From Ohtaekwangia koreensis (GTDB lineage: Bacteria; Bacteroidota; Bacteroidia; Cytophagales; Cyclobacteriaceae), in assembly GCF_900167975.1 (NCBI RefSeq), contig NZ_FUZU01000002.1:317501-381500 (forward strand): a stretch of 64,000 nt of DNA, written 5' to 3'. Below, in pieces: positions 37,648-47,171 of the stretch (its first letter is position 1; every line of letters starts with the position of its first letter). The position numbers were made by a program, and so were the translations under genes. The notes beneath the pieces were generated by a model, which was given only the letters and a program-made list of their open reading frames with translations, made no database searches and had not been told where the DNA came from.

Positions 37648-37679
37648 GCGCCCTATAAATATATAGGCACCCTATAAAT
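37648..37679 (+). promoter_or_regulatory. Direct repeat and palindrome upstream of the DUF4286 gene
   Basis: The 13-mer GCGCCCTATAAAT at 37648 recurs with one mismatch at 37667, a 19-bp period. Between them CCTATAAATATATAGG (37652-37667) is a short inverted repeat. Two copies on nearly two helical turns suggest a regulator-binding site; no regulator is known. A TACCTTTG (-7-like) follows at 37696-37703, only 4 bp before the start codon. Confidence 0.4.
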
Positions 37680-37707
37680 GATGGTGTAAGACTACTACCT
37701 TTGTGGC

Positions 37708-38010
37708 ATGCTGCTTTACAACGTAACAATAGGAATAGACAAAGAAATTGAACAGGAGTGGTTGCTTTGGATGAAAGAACAATATCTTCCTGTAGTCATG
37801 AAAACAGAAATGTTTACAGATTGGAAAATGTATAGAGTGCTTCACGACCAGGACGAAGGTTCTGTTTCGTATAGCGTTCAATACTTTGCAGCAGATATTC
37901 AGGAGGTGGTGCAATTTGTAGAGCAGTTCGAGCCGGAGCTTAACAAAGCGTTTCAAAACCGCTTCAAGGACCGACACGTGGCATTCCGAACACTTTTAGA
38001 GGAAATCTGA
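37708..38010 (+). CDS. DUF4286 family protein
   Basis: 100 aa. It starts MLLYNVTIGIDKEIEQEWLLW, the usual DUF4286 opening, and contains VSYSVQYFAADIQEVVQFVEQ and a C-terminal RFKDRHVAFRTLLEEI. The predicted fold is a small ferredoxin-like alpha/beta domain. It is widespread in Bacteroidota, and no function is established. It is followed after 77 bp by another small conserved protein. Confidence 0.85.
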   Translation: MLLYNVTIGIDKEIEQEWLLWMKEQYLPVVMKTEMFTDWKMYRVLHDQDEGSVSYSVQYFAADIQEVVQFVEQFEPELNKAFQNRFKDRHVAFRTLLEEI

Positions 38011-38087
38011 AACGAAAAGATTTTTCTCTTTGTTTTGATGTCACCGCTTACTTCTCTTTCCTGTCAGAACTTAACATTTAAATATAT

Positions 38088-38369
38088 ATGGACGTCAGGA
38101 AAATTAACCCAGAAGAAATTCCAATGGTGCATTTCACACACCAGGATGTACTCAGTGACGAAGAACAAAAGATACTTCGTGCTCACAAACTCGTAAAAGC
38201 CGTGATGATCAGTAGCCTTGAACACCAGGATATAGGCCTTATCATGAAACTTGAAGACGGTGAAGTCATCGAAACTTTTTCAAACCTGATTGACTTCGCA
38301 GATAACTATGTTGAAGTAAAAGGAGGTTCGCTTATTCCGGTATGGGCTATCGTGGATATCGAAGCCTGA
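38088..38369 (+). CDS. Small conserved Bacteroidota protein of unknown function
   Basis: 93 aa. It starts MDVRKINPEEIPMVHFTHQD, with LSDEEQKILRAHKLVKAVMI, KLEDGEVIETFSNLIDF and a C-terminal SLIPVWAIVDIEA. Mixed alpha/beta, no signal peptide, no catalytic motif seen. A bidirectional terminator lies about 110 bp downstream. Confidence 0.7.
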   Translation: MDVRKINPEEIPMVHFTHQDVLSDEEQKILRAHKLVKAVMISSLEHQDIGLIMKLEDGEVIETFSNLIDFADNYVEVKGGSLIPVWAIVDIEA

Positions 38370-38478
38370 CGGGAAGCCTGATAAAAAAGATACTACATAT
38401 TTACATGCCATTGGGGAGTACCCCATGAACATTATTGCTCAGCATACTCAAACGCGAGGAGCCTGTCTATTGTGTACT

Positions 38479-38521
38479 AAAAGCAATCACCTGCTTGCAT
38501 CTAAAACAGGCGATTGCTTTT
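38479..38521. terminator. Bidirectional terminator between convergent genes
   Basis: AAAAGCAATC-A-CCTG at 38479-38493 pairs with CAGG-C-GATTGCTTTT at 38507-38521 (15 positions, one mismatch) around a 13-nt loop. A-run before and T-run after let it work on both strands, ending the 38088 gene and the convergent 38538 gene. Confidence 0.85.
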
Positions 38522-38537
38522 CTCTATATCCAATAGA

Positions 38538-38924
38538 CTAATCTTTTTTCTTACCTGGATATTCTTCCCGGTGTTTATCGTAAGATTTTTGTGGTTCATC
38601 GCCACTGAAGTCGAGATCAATCTTTGGTGCAGCAAGCAAGTCAACACCCTTTAGTATATCTGGCAACTTCGCAGATATAGACCAGTTCTTTCCCGACATC
38701 GATATATATACTCCACGGTCATTATCATAATATACCGGGTAATCTTTAAAGTATACATAGCGCGTTTTTGCGCGGTAACCATGTGCCGGTGCCCAGGGTG
38801 GCGGGCCTCCTGCTTTCTTCTCTGACTTGTGTTTCTTTTTGCTTTTTCCCTGCGCTTTTGTATCCACTGTTGAAAACAACGTAAATGCCAGCAGCAGGAT
38901 CAGGAGTAATCTTAGATTCTTCAT
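38538..38924 (-). CDS. Secreted hypothetical protein, GPPPWAPAHGYRAKTRYVYF family
   Basis: 128 aa. The Sec signal peptide (LLLILLLAFTLFSTVDTKAQ) is followed by a Lys-rich linker (KSKKKHKSEKK), the conserved block GGPPPWAPAHGYRAKTRYVYF and a YPVYYDNDRGVYISMSGKNW stretch. The block is familiar from many small Bacteroidota periplasmic proteins of unknown role. The C-terminus is charged (HREEYPGKKKD). Confidence 0.75.
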   Translation of the reverse strand: MKNLRLLLILLLAFTLFSTVDTKAQGKSKKKHKSEKKAGGPPPWAPAHGYRAKTRYVYFKDYPVYYDNDRGVYISMSGKNWSISAKLPDILKGVDLLAAPKIDLDFSGDEPQKSYDKHREEYPGKKKD

Positions 38925-39015
38925 ACTTTCAATTTGAAATTCAAAGATGAAGAACTGTTGCGGATTATACTCTCCGAAAGCCCATAAAACCTTACAGGTA
39001 GAAATAAATCAAGTA

Positions 39016-39510
39016 TTAATGCTTGCTGTTATTCCCTGAAAAGAATTTTTCAATCTGATCGCGCTCAAGTGTACAGTTCAGCCAATCATCGCCAAACTTG
39101 GTACCGTACTTTTTATAAAAATTTATAGCAGGATCATTCCAATCCAATACTTGCCACATCATGCCCGAGCAATTCTGATCCAATGAGTGCTGCATGGTTC
39201 TGTCGAATAGTATTTTACCAATGCCTTTACCACGCTCTGCTTCGGTAACAATTATATCTTCCAGGTATAAACGTTTTCCTTTCCATGTAGAATACCGCCA
39301 ATAGAACAGTGAAAGTCCAATGATACCGTTCTCATTCTCGGCAACAAAAAAACCATAGATCGGATTTATACCGAAGCCATCGATCTCCATCAGCTCAACT
39401 GTATTGATCACTTCATGGGGTGCGCGCTCATATAAAGCGAGTTCTTTCACCAACTCCAGCACACGAGGCAGATCATCTTTCTTACCGATCCGGATATTCA
39501 CATTACTCAT
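39016..39510 (-). CDS. GNAT-family N-acetyltransferase
   Basis: 164 aa GNAT fold. Motif A, the acetyl-CoA loop, is TEAERGKGIGKILFD; upstream strands are GLSLFYWRYSTW and RLYLEDIIV; motif B includes WQVLDWNDPAINFYKKYG. The LYLEDIIVTEAERGKGIG context resembles spermidine/diamine acetyltransferases (SSAT type), so a polyamine or similar amine is a likely acceptor, by family only. Confidence 0.9.
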   Translation of the reverse strand: MSNVNIRIGKKDDLPRVLELVKELALYERAPHEVINTVELMEIDGFGINPIYGFFVAENENGIIGLSLFYWRYSTWKGKRLYLEDIIVTEAERGKGIGKILFDRTMQHSLDQNCSGMMWQVLDWNDPAINFYKKYGTKFGDDWLNCTLERDQIEKFFSGNNSKH

Positions 39511-39649
39511 ATATCAAAAATAAAAGAGGCAGCGGTATATGCTGCCTCTTGTGGTAAATATTTACAGTATTTTTTTAATTATACTTCTTCTCCTACACTT
39601 CTCAACCGCACTTCAACTCCAATTGGATTCTCCTGCTTCGTATGCGATT

Positions 39650-41803
39650 TTACATTTCCTTTTTCGCGATGGGAGGAATAACTCCCATGTTATACCATGC
39701 AAACACATATTGATCAGCCGTTGATTCAATCGCTTTTGAAAGATTGGATGCACCATGACCAGATTTCGTATCGATGCGAATGAGCACCGGATTTTCTCCC
39801 GACTGACTTTCCTGCAAGGCAGCGGCAAACTTGAACGAGTGTGAGGGCACAACGCGATCATCATGATCCGCTGTTGTTACCATCGTAGCAGGATAAGACA
39901 CACCGGCTTTCAGTGCATGAACCGGAGAATACTTCTTTAGATACTCAAACATTTCCTTTGAATCATCTGCGGTACCATAGTCGTATGCCCAGCCTGCACC
40001 AGCCGTAAAGGTGTGATAGCGTAACATATCCATTACACCTACAGCAGGCAAAGCAACTTTGGCAAGATCAGGACGCTGCGCCATGGTTGCACCGACGAGC
40101 AAACCTCCGTTAGAGCCTCCGGATATAGCCAGGTAATTACTTGAAGTATATTTCTCCTTGATCAGGTATTCACCGGCAGCGATGAAGTCATCGAATACAT
40201 TTTGTTTGTTCAGTTTGGTTCCGGCCAGGTGCCACTTCTCGCCATACTCACCACCTCCGCGTAAGTTCGGCTGCGCATATATACCACCGTTCTCAAGCCA
40301 CACAATGCGCGATGTGTTAAAGCCTGGTGTAAGGCTTACACCAAAGCCGCCATACGCATATAGCATCGTTGGGTTTTTACCATTCATCTCCAGACCTTTT
40401 TTATATACGATGAACATCGGCACCTTCGTTCCATCCTTGCTGGCATAAAACACTTGTTTTGTTTCATACGCTTCAGGATCAAAGTCTACTTTTGGTTTTT
40501 CATATAGCGTAGATTTTCCGGAAGCAATATTAAATTTAAAGATCGATGTAGGGTAGGTAAAGGAAGTATAGGAATAGTATACATCTTTGTCGGTGATCCT
40601 GCCACCAAAACCATTTGCCGTGCCAATACCTGGTAGACTCACTTCGCGCTCAGGCTTACCGTTGTAATCAAATTGCTTGATCAGTGTACTCGCATCTTTC
40701 AGATAATTCACGAATAACTTTTTGCCCGCTGTGCTTACCCCTTGCAAGGCGTTCTCTGTTTCGAGTATAATATCCTTCCAATGCTCCGGAGTAGGGTTAG
40801 AGAAATCTACCGCCACGATGCGATCGTTCGGTGCGTTAAGATTTGTTTGTATAATGAGACGCGAACCATCATTGTCGATGACGTTGTGGTTGTTATCAAA
40901 ATTATTTACCAGGCATACAAGCTTGCCTTTTGGATCATTCAAATCCTGAACATATAGCTCATTACCCGTGGTGCTGGTAGCAGCCGAAACTATGAGGAAA
41001 CGTTCGTCCTCCGTGAGGCCGGCACCTATATATCGGCGTGGTGTCGCTTCGCCACCAAATACAAGTATATCTTCATGCTGCGGTGTACCAAGCTTGTGAT
41101 AAAACAGTTTATGATGCTGTGTTTTGGAAGACAACTCGCTGCCTTTTGGTTTATCATAGCTGCTATAATAAAACCCTTCATTTCCCTTCCAGGCAATGCC
41201 GGTAAATTTTAGATCGCGAAGTGAATCTTCTACAACACTTTTATCAGCAGTCTTGATAACAATAGCTTTACGCCAATCCGATCCACCTTCAGAAATCATA
41301 TAGGCTGCCATCGAACCATCCTTCGTAAAAGATACACCCGCTAAACCGGTAGTACCATCTTTTGAAAAAGTATTTGGGTCCAGGAAAACTTCTGGTGTTC
41401 CGTTCTCCTCCTTCTTACGGTAGAGCACGCTGTGGTTTTGCAATCCGTCATTCTTATAGAAATAATAATATTCGCCTTCTTTACTCGGTGCGCCTAGTCG
41501 CTCGTAATTATATACCTGTTCCAATCGCTTTTTGATTGTTTCACGATAAGGGATTTTTTCCAGGAAGCCAAACGTTACATCATTCTGCGCCTTTACCCAA
41601 TCTGCAGTTTCCTTTGCAGTATCATTCTCAAGCCATCGGTATGGATCTGATACCTTTTCTCCAAAATATATATCGACCGAATCGACCTTCTGTGTTACCG
41701 GATATTTCATGTTAGTTGTTTCTTCTTTTTTTGTTGAACATGCTAACGCCATCCCTGCGAAGCAAACTATGAGTAAACGAGTTTGGGTTTTCATGCTATA
41801 CAT
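39650..41803 (-). CDS. Prolyl oligopeptidase family (S9) lipoprotein
   Basis: 717 aa (714 if the second Met, ATG ending at 41794, is used). The signal peptide ends ALACS with a lipobox Cys at 22. The N-terminal seven-blade propeller starts around PYRWLENDTAKETADW and the C-terminal alpha/beta hydrolase has the S9A triad: S564 in AISGGSNGG, Asp in TADHDDRVVPSHSF and His in KSGHGAS. It cleaves proline-containing oligopeptides, here probably at the periplasmic face. It is monocistronic. Confidence 0.94.
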   Translation of the reverse strand: MYSMKTQTRLLIVCFAGMALACSTKKEETTNMKYPVTQKVDSVDIYFGEKVSDPYRWLENDTAKETADWVKAQNDVTFGFLEKIPYRETIKKRLEQVYNYERLGAPSKEGEYYYFYKNDGLQNHSVLYRKKEENGTPEVFLDPNTFSKDGTTGLAGVSFTKDGSMAAYMISEGGSDWRKAIVIKTADKSVVEDSLRDLKFTGIAWKGNEGFYYSSYDKPKGSELSSKTQHHKLFYHKLGTPQHEDILVFGGEATPRRYIGAGLTEDERFLIVSAATSTTGNELYVQDLNDPKGKLVCLVNNFDNNHNVIDNDGSRLIIQTNLNAPNDRIVAVDFSNPTPEHWKDIILETENALQGVSTAGKKLFVNYLKDASTLIKQFDYNGKPEREVSLPGIGTANGFGGRITDKDVYYSYTSFTYPTSIFKFNIASGKSTLYEKPKVDFDPEAYETKQVFYASKDGTKVPMFIVYKKGLEMNGKNPTMLYAYGGFGVSLTPGFNTSRIVWLENGGIYAQPNLRGGGEYGEKWHLAGTKLNKQNVFDDFIAAGEYLIKEKYTSSNYLAISGGSNGGLLVGATMAQRPDLAKVALPAVGVMDMLRYHTFTAGAGWAYDYGTADDSKEMFEYLKKYSPVHALKAGVSYPATMVTTADHDDRVVPSHSFKFAAALQESQSGENPVLIRIDTKSGHGASNLSKAIESTADQYVFAWYNMGVIPPIAKKEM

Positions 41804-41914
41804 TTAAGTGCTCTTAAAATAAAAACTCTTTCTCCGCTTTACCAATTCAGTTTGGGATGAATGGCATAACTTTTTAATTACACACGTGTTATAGCGTTGA
41901 TAAAACTATACAAT

Positions 41915-42664
41915 ATGAAAAGTACAGTGCTCCGTTTAGCCGCTACACTATCTTTTGCAGCTATGGTTGCCGTCAATGCGCTGGCGAATATACTTCCCAT
42001 GAATGGTTTAAACACAGGTGAAGTGTCGGCACTATATCCCAGTCTTTTTACGCCTGCAGGATTAACGTTTTCAATATGGAGCGTCATTTATATTTTGCTG
42101 GGTGGCTTTATAGTGATCAGTTGGACGCAGCGTGATGACAAAAGAATTGATCGCGTGCTGGCCTGGTTTATACTTACATGTGTCTTTAACATCGGCTGGA
42201 TTTTAGTGTGGCATCATTTGCTTACTGCGCTATCTGTAATCATCATGCTGGCCTTGCTCTCGGTATTAATCCTGATCTTTCGTATTGTACATGAGTCACC
42301 CTGGCAGGAGAACAAACTACAAGTATGGGTTGTGTTGCCGTTTACAATTTACCTCGCCTGGATCACGGTAGCGACCATCGCCAACATTTCCGCGCTGCTG
42401 GTTTCTCTCGAATGGAACGGTGGATTCCTATCGCAGCAAACCTGGACGATTATCATGATGACTATAGCAACGTTGCTTGCTTTCAAAATTACGTTCGACT
42501 ATAAAGTCCCTTTCTTTGCCGTTGTGGTGATGTGGGCCTTGTTCGGAATATACTTCCGCTGGCAAGGTGGCGATTTCAACATCATCACCTATACATCTGT
42601 TTTGCTGATGACACTCCTCGGGTTGGGCATTTTCTATATCATGCGAAAGAGAACTTCATCGTAG
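41915..42664 (+). CDS. TspO/MBR-like membrane protein
   Basis: 249 aa from ATG 41915 (a TTG at 41897 is less likely). Six to seven hydrophobic helices. The segment FTPAGLTFSIWSVIYILLGGF matches the TspO/MBR tryptophan-rich sensory family (P-x-G-x-x-F-x-I-W). Further helices include WFILTCVFNIGWILVWHH and VVVMWALFGIYFRW. It is longer than classic five-helix TspO (about 160 aa), as many Bacteroidota members are. Porphyrin or sterol binding is not established for this subgroup. Confidence 0.75.
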   Translation: MKSTVLRLAATLSFAAMVAVNALANILPMNGLNTGEVSALYPSLFTPAGLTFSIWSVIYILLGGFIVISWTQRDDKRIDRVLAWFILTCVFNIGWILVWHHLLTALSVIIMLALLSVLILIFRIVHESPWQENKLQVWVVLPFTIYLAWITVATIANISALLVSLEWNGGFLSQQTWTIIMMTIATLLAFKITFDYKVPFFAVVVMWALFGIYFRWQGGDFNIITYTSVLLMTLLGLGIFYIMRKRTSS

Positions 42665-42684
42665 CTATAAAGTTGTACGCAGAT

Positions 42685-43722
42685 CTAGCTTTCGCTATCA
42701 AAATATAGTTTATAAAAATGCTTTCCCGTTACTTCATCGAATCCTTTTTCGATTAGTTCGCGGCTGCCATGTATATAGATGTGAAAGTTCTTATCGAGCT
42801 TGAGGATACTTTTAAAAACGCGTGCTTGTCGCTTTACAGCTTGCACCGAGATCTCGAAGTTATCCATAGGATCCAGGTTATTCGTGGTCATGAAATTGTT
42901 CCCGTAATTCCGGAATGATTCAATGACATCCGCATTACCGAGTACATCAACTTCAAATTCTGCCTTGCTGAACTCTTCTTTCGATCGGAAGAAGTCCATG
43001 GATCGATTCAACAAATCAATCTTATCTGCTTTCGATACACTGAACTCTTCCGCAAGCTGGTCTTCTACATATTGTTTCGTAAGCTTCATGAAGTTGTTCG
43101 TGTGATGGAACGCATCCGAGCGTGGCTTTACATTCAGAAAGTCATGCTTCCAGAACTGCGCATCCGACTTATTGATATTATCTACGATCAGTACTTTATA
43201 CCCTTCTTCTTTTTCGGCATTCAAAATCAAGCAACCCTTATCAAGTTTCTTGATATTTATACCTTCATCGGCACTCATGCTAAACTGAGGCGACAACTTC
43301 AGATAATTCTCTTTATTCTCCGACTTAAATATACCGATTGCTTCCACACTCATATTCTGCACTTCAATAGAATCGAAGTATGCAATATATAGTTCGCCCG
43401 CTTTTATATTCGGATGCTGCGTTGCTCCATACAAGTGCTTGGCCAGGTTTACAGAGTTCTCGTGAAAAGACTCCGGCTCCTGAAATATATCCATCGCAAA
43501 TTTATAGATCGGGTTGAGCGTGAAGTCTTCGTTGGAAAATGTAAATGTATAGTACTCGGGTGTAGTGAAGTTCGAGAGAAAGTATGTACGCAAAAGCTGA
43601 TGTACCTTTTCATCATTCACTTCCATAGGCGCTTCCGATAGACGGAGCGATTCACTATTGGCCGGGTTGCCGATATAGTGTGCCGATACTTGCTGAATGT
43701 TGGTTAGCGATGAATCGATCAT
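42685..43722 (-). CDS. Nucleoid-associated protein, NdpA/YejK-like
   Basis: 345 aa soluble protein. It matches PF04245: an N-terminal alpha/beta region (NIQQVSAHYIGNPANSESLRL), IKAGELYIAYFDSIEV, LDKGCLILNAEKEEGYKVLIVDN, DAQFWKHDFLNVKPRSDAFHHTNNFM and a helical C-terminus. Homologues bind DNA or RNA and are associated with the nucleoid; the mechanism is unknown. It is upstream of the serS terminator on the same strand, but the hairpin at 43747-43772 separates them. Confidence 0.82.
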   Translation of the reverse strand: MIDSSLTNIQQVSAHYIGNPANSESLRLSEAPMEVNDEKVHQLLRTYFLSNFTTPEYYTFTFSNEDFTLNPIYKFAMDIFQEPESFHENSVNLAKHLYGATQHPNIKAGELYIAYFDSIEVQNMSVEAIGIFKSENKENYLKLSPQFSMSADEGINIKKLDKGCLILNAEKEEGYKVLIVDNINKSDAQFWKHDFLNVKPRSDAFHHTNNFMKLTKQYVEDQLAEEFSVSKADKIDLLNRSMDFFRSKEEFSKAEFEVDVLGNADVIESFRNYGNNFMTTNNLDPMDNFEISVQAVKRQARVFKSILKLDKNFHIYIHGSRELIEKGFDEVTGKHFYKLYFDSES

Positions 43723-43740
43723 AGTGGATTAAGCATTAAA

Positions 43741-43772
43741 AAATATAGCCCACGGAATTTATACCGCGGGCT
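43741..43772 (-). terminator. Terminator of serS
   Basis: AGCCCACGG at 43747-43755 pairs with CCGCGGGCT at 43764-43772 (one mismatch, 8-nt loop). On the minus strand the hairpin is followed by TATATTTTTT. It sits 25 bp after the serS stop. Confidence 0.8.
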
Positions 43773-43797
43773 TGTATTCAATTTGTTATCGTTATTA

Positions 43798-45072
43798 TTA
43801 GTTGATGAGATCAAAACCTGTATAGGGCACCAATACTTTCGGTATACGGATGCCTTCTTTGGTTTGGTTATTCTCCAGTATAGCGGCAACAATACGCGGC
43901 AGTGCCAGCGCACTTCCGTTCAGGGTATGCAGCAACTGCGTTTTACCTTCTTTGCCTTTATACCGAAGCTTGAGGCGATTTGCCTGGAAGGTTTCAAAGT
44001 TACTTACAGAACTTACCTCCAGCCAACGTTGCTGTGCTGCAGAGTATACTTCCATATCGTACGTGATAGCAGCATTAAAACCCATGTCGCCACCGCAGAG
44101 TAATAACTTGCGATAGGGCAATTCGAGTTTCTCCAACAAGCCCTGTACATGTGCACACATATCTTCCAGCGCGTCGTATGATTCTTCTGGTTTCCGGATC
44201 TGCACGATCTCAACTTTATCGAATTGATGCAGACGATTCAAGCCCCGCACATGCGCACCCCAGCTTCCTGCTTCACGTCTGAAGCAAGGAGTATATCCTG
44301 CATTCTTGATGGGCAGATCATCTTCCGTTACCAGAACATCACGGTATAGATTGGTGATCGGTACCTCGGCTGTCGGAATCAGGTATAGGCCGTCTTCATT
44401 TACGAAGTACATCTGCCCTTCCTTATCCGGCAATTGTCCTGTGCCATAACCGGACGCTTCGTTCACCACGATAGGCGGTTGAATTTCGCGGTAGCCCAAC
44501 CGTGTTGCCTCATCTAAAAAGAAATTGATGAGCGCACGCTGCAGGCGGGCACCTTTGCCTTTATATACCGGGAACCCCGCACCGGAGATTTTTATACCCA
44601 AATCGAAATCGATTATATCATATTTCTTGATCAGGTCCCAATGCGGAACTGCCTCACTATAGAGCTCGGGAACTGTACCGTGGCTATATACTTCTATATT
44701 ATCATCGGCACCAACACCGGCTGGTACTTTATCGTGCGGTACATTGGGAATCTTATATAGCAGCTCGAGTTGCTTTTTCTCATATACATCCAATGATGTC
44801 TCAAGCGACTTCACTTTATCTTTATCCGCGGTAACAGCAGCGCGCAATGCAGTAGCTTCGTCTTGCTTTCCCGACTTCATTAACTCTCCGATTTTTTTTG
44901 AATCGACATTAGATTTAGCTTTCAGCTCATCGAGAATTTTCTGAGTATCTCTTCGTAGCTGATCGTTCTCGAGTACCTGGTTTATAAGGTTCTCTGCATC
45001 TTTGAAATTCCGTTTTGCCAAACCCTGAATGATCTTCTCGGTTTGTTCGCGGACAGTAGCAAGCTGTAACAT
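43798..45072 (-). CDS. serS: Serine--tRNA ligase
   Basis: 424 aa class II aminoacyl-tRNA synthetase. The N-terminal coiled-coil arm spans about 25-105 (QTEKIIQGLAKRNFKD to TSLDVYEKKQLELLYKIPNV). Catalytic motifs are GYREIQPPIVVNEA (motif 1 area), CFRREAGSWGAHVRGLNRLHQF (motif 2) and GSALALPRIVAAILENNQ (motif 3). TAEVPITNLYRD is the serine-site signature. It charges tRNA-Ser and tRNA-Sec-type acceptors; essential housekeeping. Confidence 0.97.
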   Translation of the reverse strand: MLQLATVREQTEKIIQGLAKRNFKDAENLINQVLENDQLRRDTQKILDELKAKSNVDSKKIGELMKSGKQDEATALRAAVTADKDKVKSLETSLDVYEKKQLELLYKIPNVPHDKVPAGVGADDNIEVYSHGTVPELYSEAVPHWDLIKKYDIIDFDLGIKISGAGFPVYKGKGARLQRALINFFLDEATRLGYREIQPPIVVNEASGYGTGQLPDKEGQMYFVNEDGLYLIPTAEVPITNLYRDVLVTEDDLPIKNAGYTPCFRREAGSWGAHVRGLNRLHQFDKVEIVQIRKPEESYDALEDMCAHVQGLLEKLELPYRKLLLCGGDMGFNAAITYDMEVYSAAQQRWLEVSSVSNFETFQANRLKLRYKGKEGKTQLLHTLNGSALALPRIVAAILENNQTKEGIRIPKVLVPYTGFDLIN

Positions 45073-45353
45073 GGGTATGGATTTTTAAAAGGCTTCAAAA
45101 TTAGTTTTTTTTGATCGCCATGCGCTTTTCCAAGCTCAATAAAATATTTAACGGTTTGATAATTTTCAATTTTGGGTTATACTTGCATCATCATTCGGCT
45201 TTTATCTCAAGCCCTCTGAATATAAATCCGGAACTCTTTATCAAATTTTTGTTTTCTAGTTATCAGTCCATGACGTTATTACTCAGCTTTACGCTGATCA
45301 CCAACCAATTCACATATCATTTTTAAAATTAACCACATTCATTTTTAAATCTC

Positions 45354-46958
45354 ATGTACACTATTGACGACCTGAATGTCAGGCTTCTTTCTGAATTGAA
45401 AGAAATTGCAGAGGATATGGGCGTAAAGAACGCCAAGAAGCTTTCGAAACAAGATCTTATCTACAAAATCCTCGATCAACAAGCTGTGTCAGGCGATACA
45501 GCCCCCGCCAAAAAAGCCGCTGCACCCAAAGCCGAAGTTACTGAATCAAATGACGCTTCTGCCCCTGAACGCAAAATGCGTCCACGCAGACGAGAGAATG
45601 TAGCACCTGCAACACCTGCTCCTGCTGCTTCAACACCACAACCTCCGGCAAAAACAGAAACTGATTTCTCTTCTGATGAACTGCTGGATTCCATCAACCT
45701 CGATTTCGATTCTACTCCTCAAACTTTTGAAGAGCATACCGAAGATGATTCGGATATAGAGAATATCATCATTAACGAAGAGCCGCGCCACGAACACCGT
45801 ATGCCGGAGAGACCTCAGCATCAACGTGCATCGATCCGTGAGTTTGACGGAGCGATCAGCAACGAAGGTGTATTGGAGATCATGCAAGATGGCTACGGTT
45901 TCCTGCGCTCATCTGACTATAATTACCTGGCGAGCCCTGATGATATTTACGTATCGCCATCACAGATAAAATTATTTGGTCTTAAAACAGGTGATACTGT
46001 TAAAGGTCAGATCCGTCCTCCGAAAGAAGGCGAAAAATACTTTGCTCTTCTCAAAGTCGAATCCGTTAACGGTAAGACTACTGAAGAGATCCGCGACCGT
46101 GTTGCTTTCGAATATCTGACTCCACTTTTCCCGGAGCAGAAATTGAGACTCGCCACCACGCCAGATAATATGTCTACACGTATACTTGACTTGTTCTCTC
46201 CTATAGGTAAAGGACAACGCGGTATGATTGTAGCACAGCCTAAAACAGGTAAGACTGTATTGCTGAAGAACATTGCCAACGCTATAGCATTGAACCACCC
46301 GGAAGTTTACCTGATCGTATTACTGATCGATGAACGCCCGGAAGAAGTTACAGACATGGCGCGCAGTGTAAATGCAGAAGTGATCGCTTCTACATTCGAT
46401 GAGCAAGCTGAACGTCACGTGAAAGTTGCCAGCATCGTATTGGAGAAAGCAAAGCGCATGGTAGAGTGCGGACATGATGTTGTGATCCTGCTGGATTCTA
46501 TCACTCGTCTCGCGCGTGCCTACAACACCGTAGTTCCTTCGTCTGGTAAAATACTTTCCGGTGGTGTGGATGCAAATGCATTACATAAACCAAAGCGTTT
46601 CTTTGGTGCTGCCCGTAAAATTGAAAACGGTGGTTCACTCACCATTATAGCAACTGCGTTAATCGATACCGGCTCGAAGATGGATGAAGTTATTTTCGAA
46701 GAATTTAAAGGTACCGGCAACATGGAATTGCAACTTGACCGTAAGCTTGCCAACCGCAGAGTATATCCTGCTATGGATGTACCGGCATCAGGCACAAGAC
46801 GCGAAGATCTGTTGATGAAAGAAGACGAACTGCAACGTGTCTGGATACTGCGCAAGTTTATGTCTGACATGAACTCGGTTGAAGCGATGGAGTTCCTGCA
46901 AGGTAAAATGCGCGGAACCCGTACCAACGAAGAGTTCCTGCTCTCTATGAACGGATAG
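45354..46958 (+). CDS. rho: Transcription termination factor Rho with disordered insert
   Basis: 534 aa. The Rho N-terminal helical domain covers about 1-45 ([20 protein letters not shown]). Residues about 47-160 form an Ala/Pro-rich, then basic (MRPRRREN), then acidic ([12 protein letters not shown]) disordered insert. The cold-shock RNA-binding domain starts near 163 ([20 protein letters not shown]). The hexameric ATPase part has P-loop [11 protein letters not shown], Walker B-like [16 protein letters not shown], the Q/R loops and the usual [15 protein letters not shown] end. It terminates transcription at unstructured C-rich RNA. The insert is typical of Bacteroidota Rho. Confidence 0.97.
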   Translation: MYTIDDLNVRLLSELKEIAEDMGVKNAKKLSKQDLIYKILDQQAVSGDTAPAKKAAAPKAEVTESNDASAPERKMRPRRRENVAPATPAPAASTPQPPAKTETDFSSDELLDSINLDFDSTPQTFEEHTEDDSDIENIIINEEPRHEHRMPERPQHQRASIREFDGAISNEGVLEIMQDGYGFLRSSDYNYLASPDDIYVSPSQIKLFGLKTGDTVKGQIRPPKEGEKYFALLKVESVNGKTTEEIRDRVAFEYLTPLFPEQKLRLATTPDNMSTRILDLFSPIGKGQRGMIVAQPKTGKTVLLKNIANAIALNHPEVYLIVLLIDERPEEVTDMARSVNAEVIASTFDEQAERHVKVASIVLEKAKRMVECGHDVVILLDSITRLARAYNTVVPSSGKILSGGVDANALHKPKRFFGAARKIENGGSLTIIATALIDTGSKMDEVIFEEFKGTGNMELQLDRKLANRRVYPAMDVPASGTRREDLLMKEDELQRVWILRKFMSDMNSVEAMEFLQGKMRGTRTNEEFLLSMNG

Positions 46959-46980
46959 TATATATAGCACTACAGTATAG

Positions 46981-47012
46981 AAGCCATCTCTGATTCAGGG
47001 ATGGCTTTTTTT
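46981..47012 (+). terminator. Terminator of rho
   Basis: AAGCCATC (46981-46988) pairs with GATGGCTT (47000-47007). An inner CTG/CAG extends the stem, and a run of seven T follows. It lies 22 bp after the rho stop. Confidence 0.88.
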
Positions 47013-47171
47013 ATTCGCTTTGCGCGTGATATCATTACCATGAAATCCATTATACACGATGGTCAGGGTAACGTTCTCTACGCGCCCGGATTTATAACGA
47101 ATGCTATTTCCATAGATATAAATAGAAATTACGTGATCCTGTCCTAATTTTACTCAACCAAAATAGTCACT

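Noticed and set aside
37696-37703. Firm leaderless promoter call for the DUF4286 gene
   Set aside because: TACCTTTG fits the -7 consensus but no TTG lies at the -33 position, so I only mention it as part of the regulatory region.
45111-45326. 71-codon frame upstream of rho
   Set aside because: The translation is Phe/Ser/Leu-rich and looks like non-coding AT-rich leader; it sits in the intergenic promoter region.
47040-47147. 35-codon open frame between rho and ccmC
   Set aside because: Too short to support without homologues; no ribosome-binding signal or domain.
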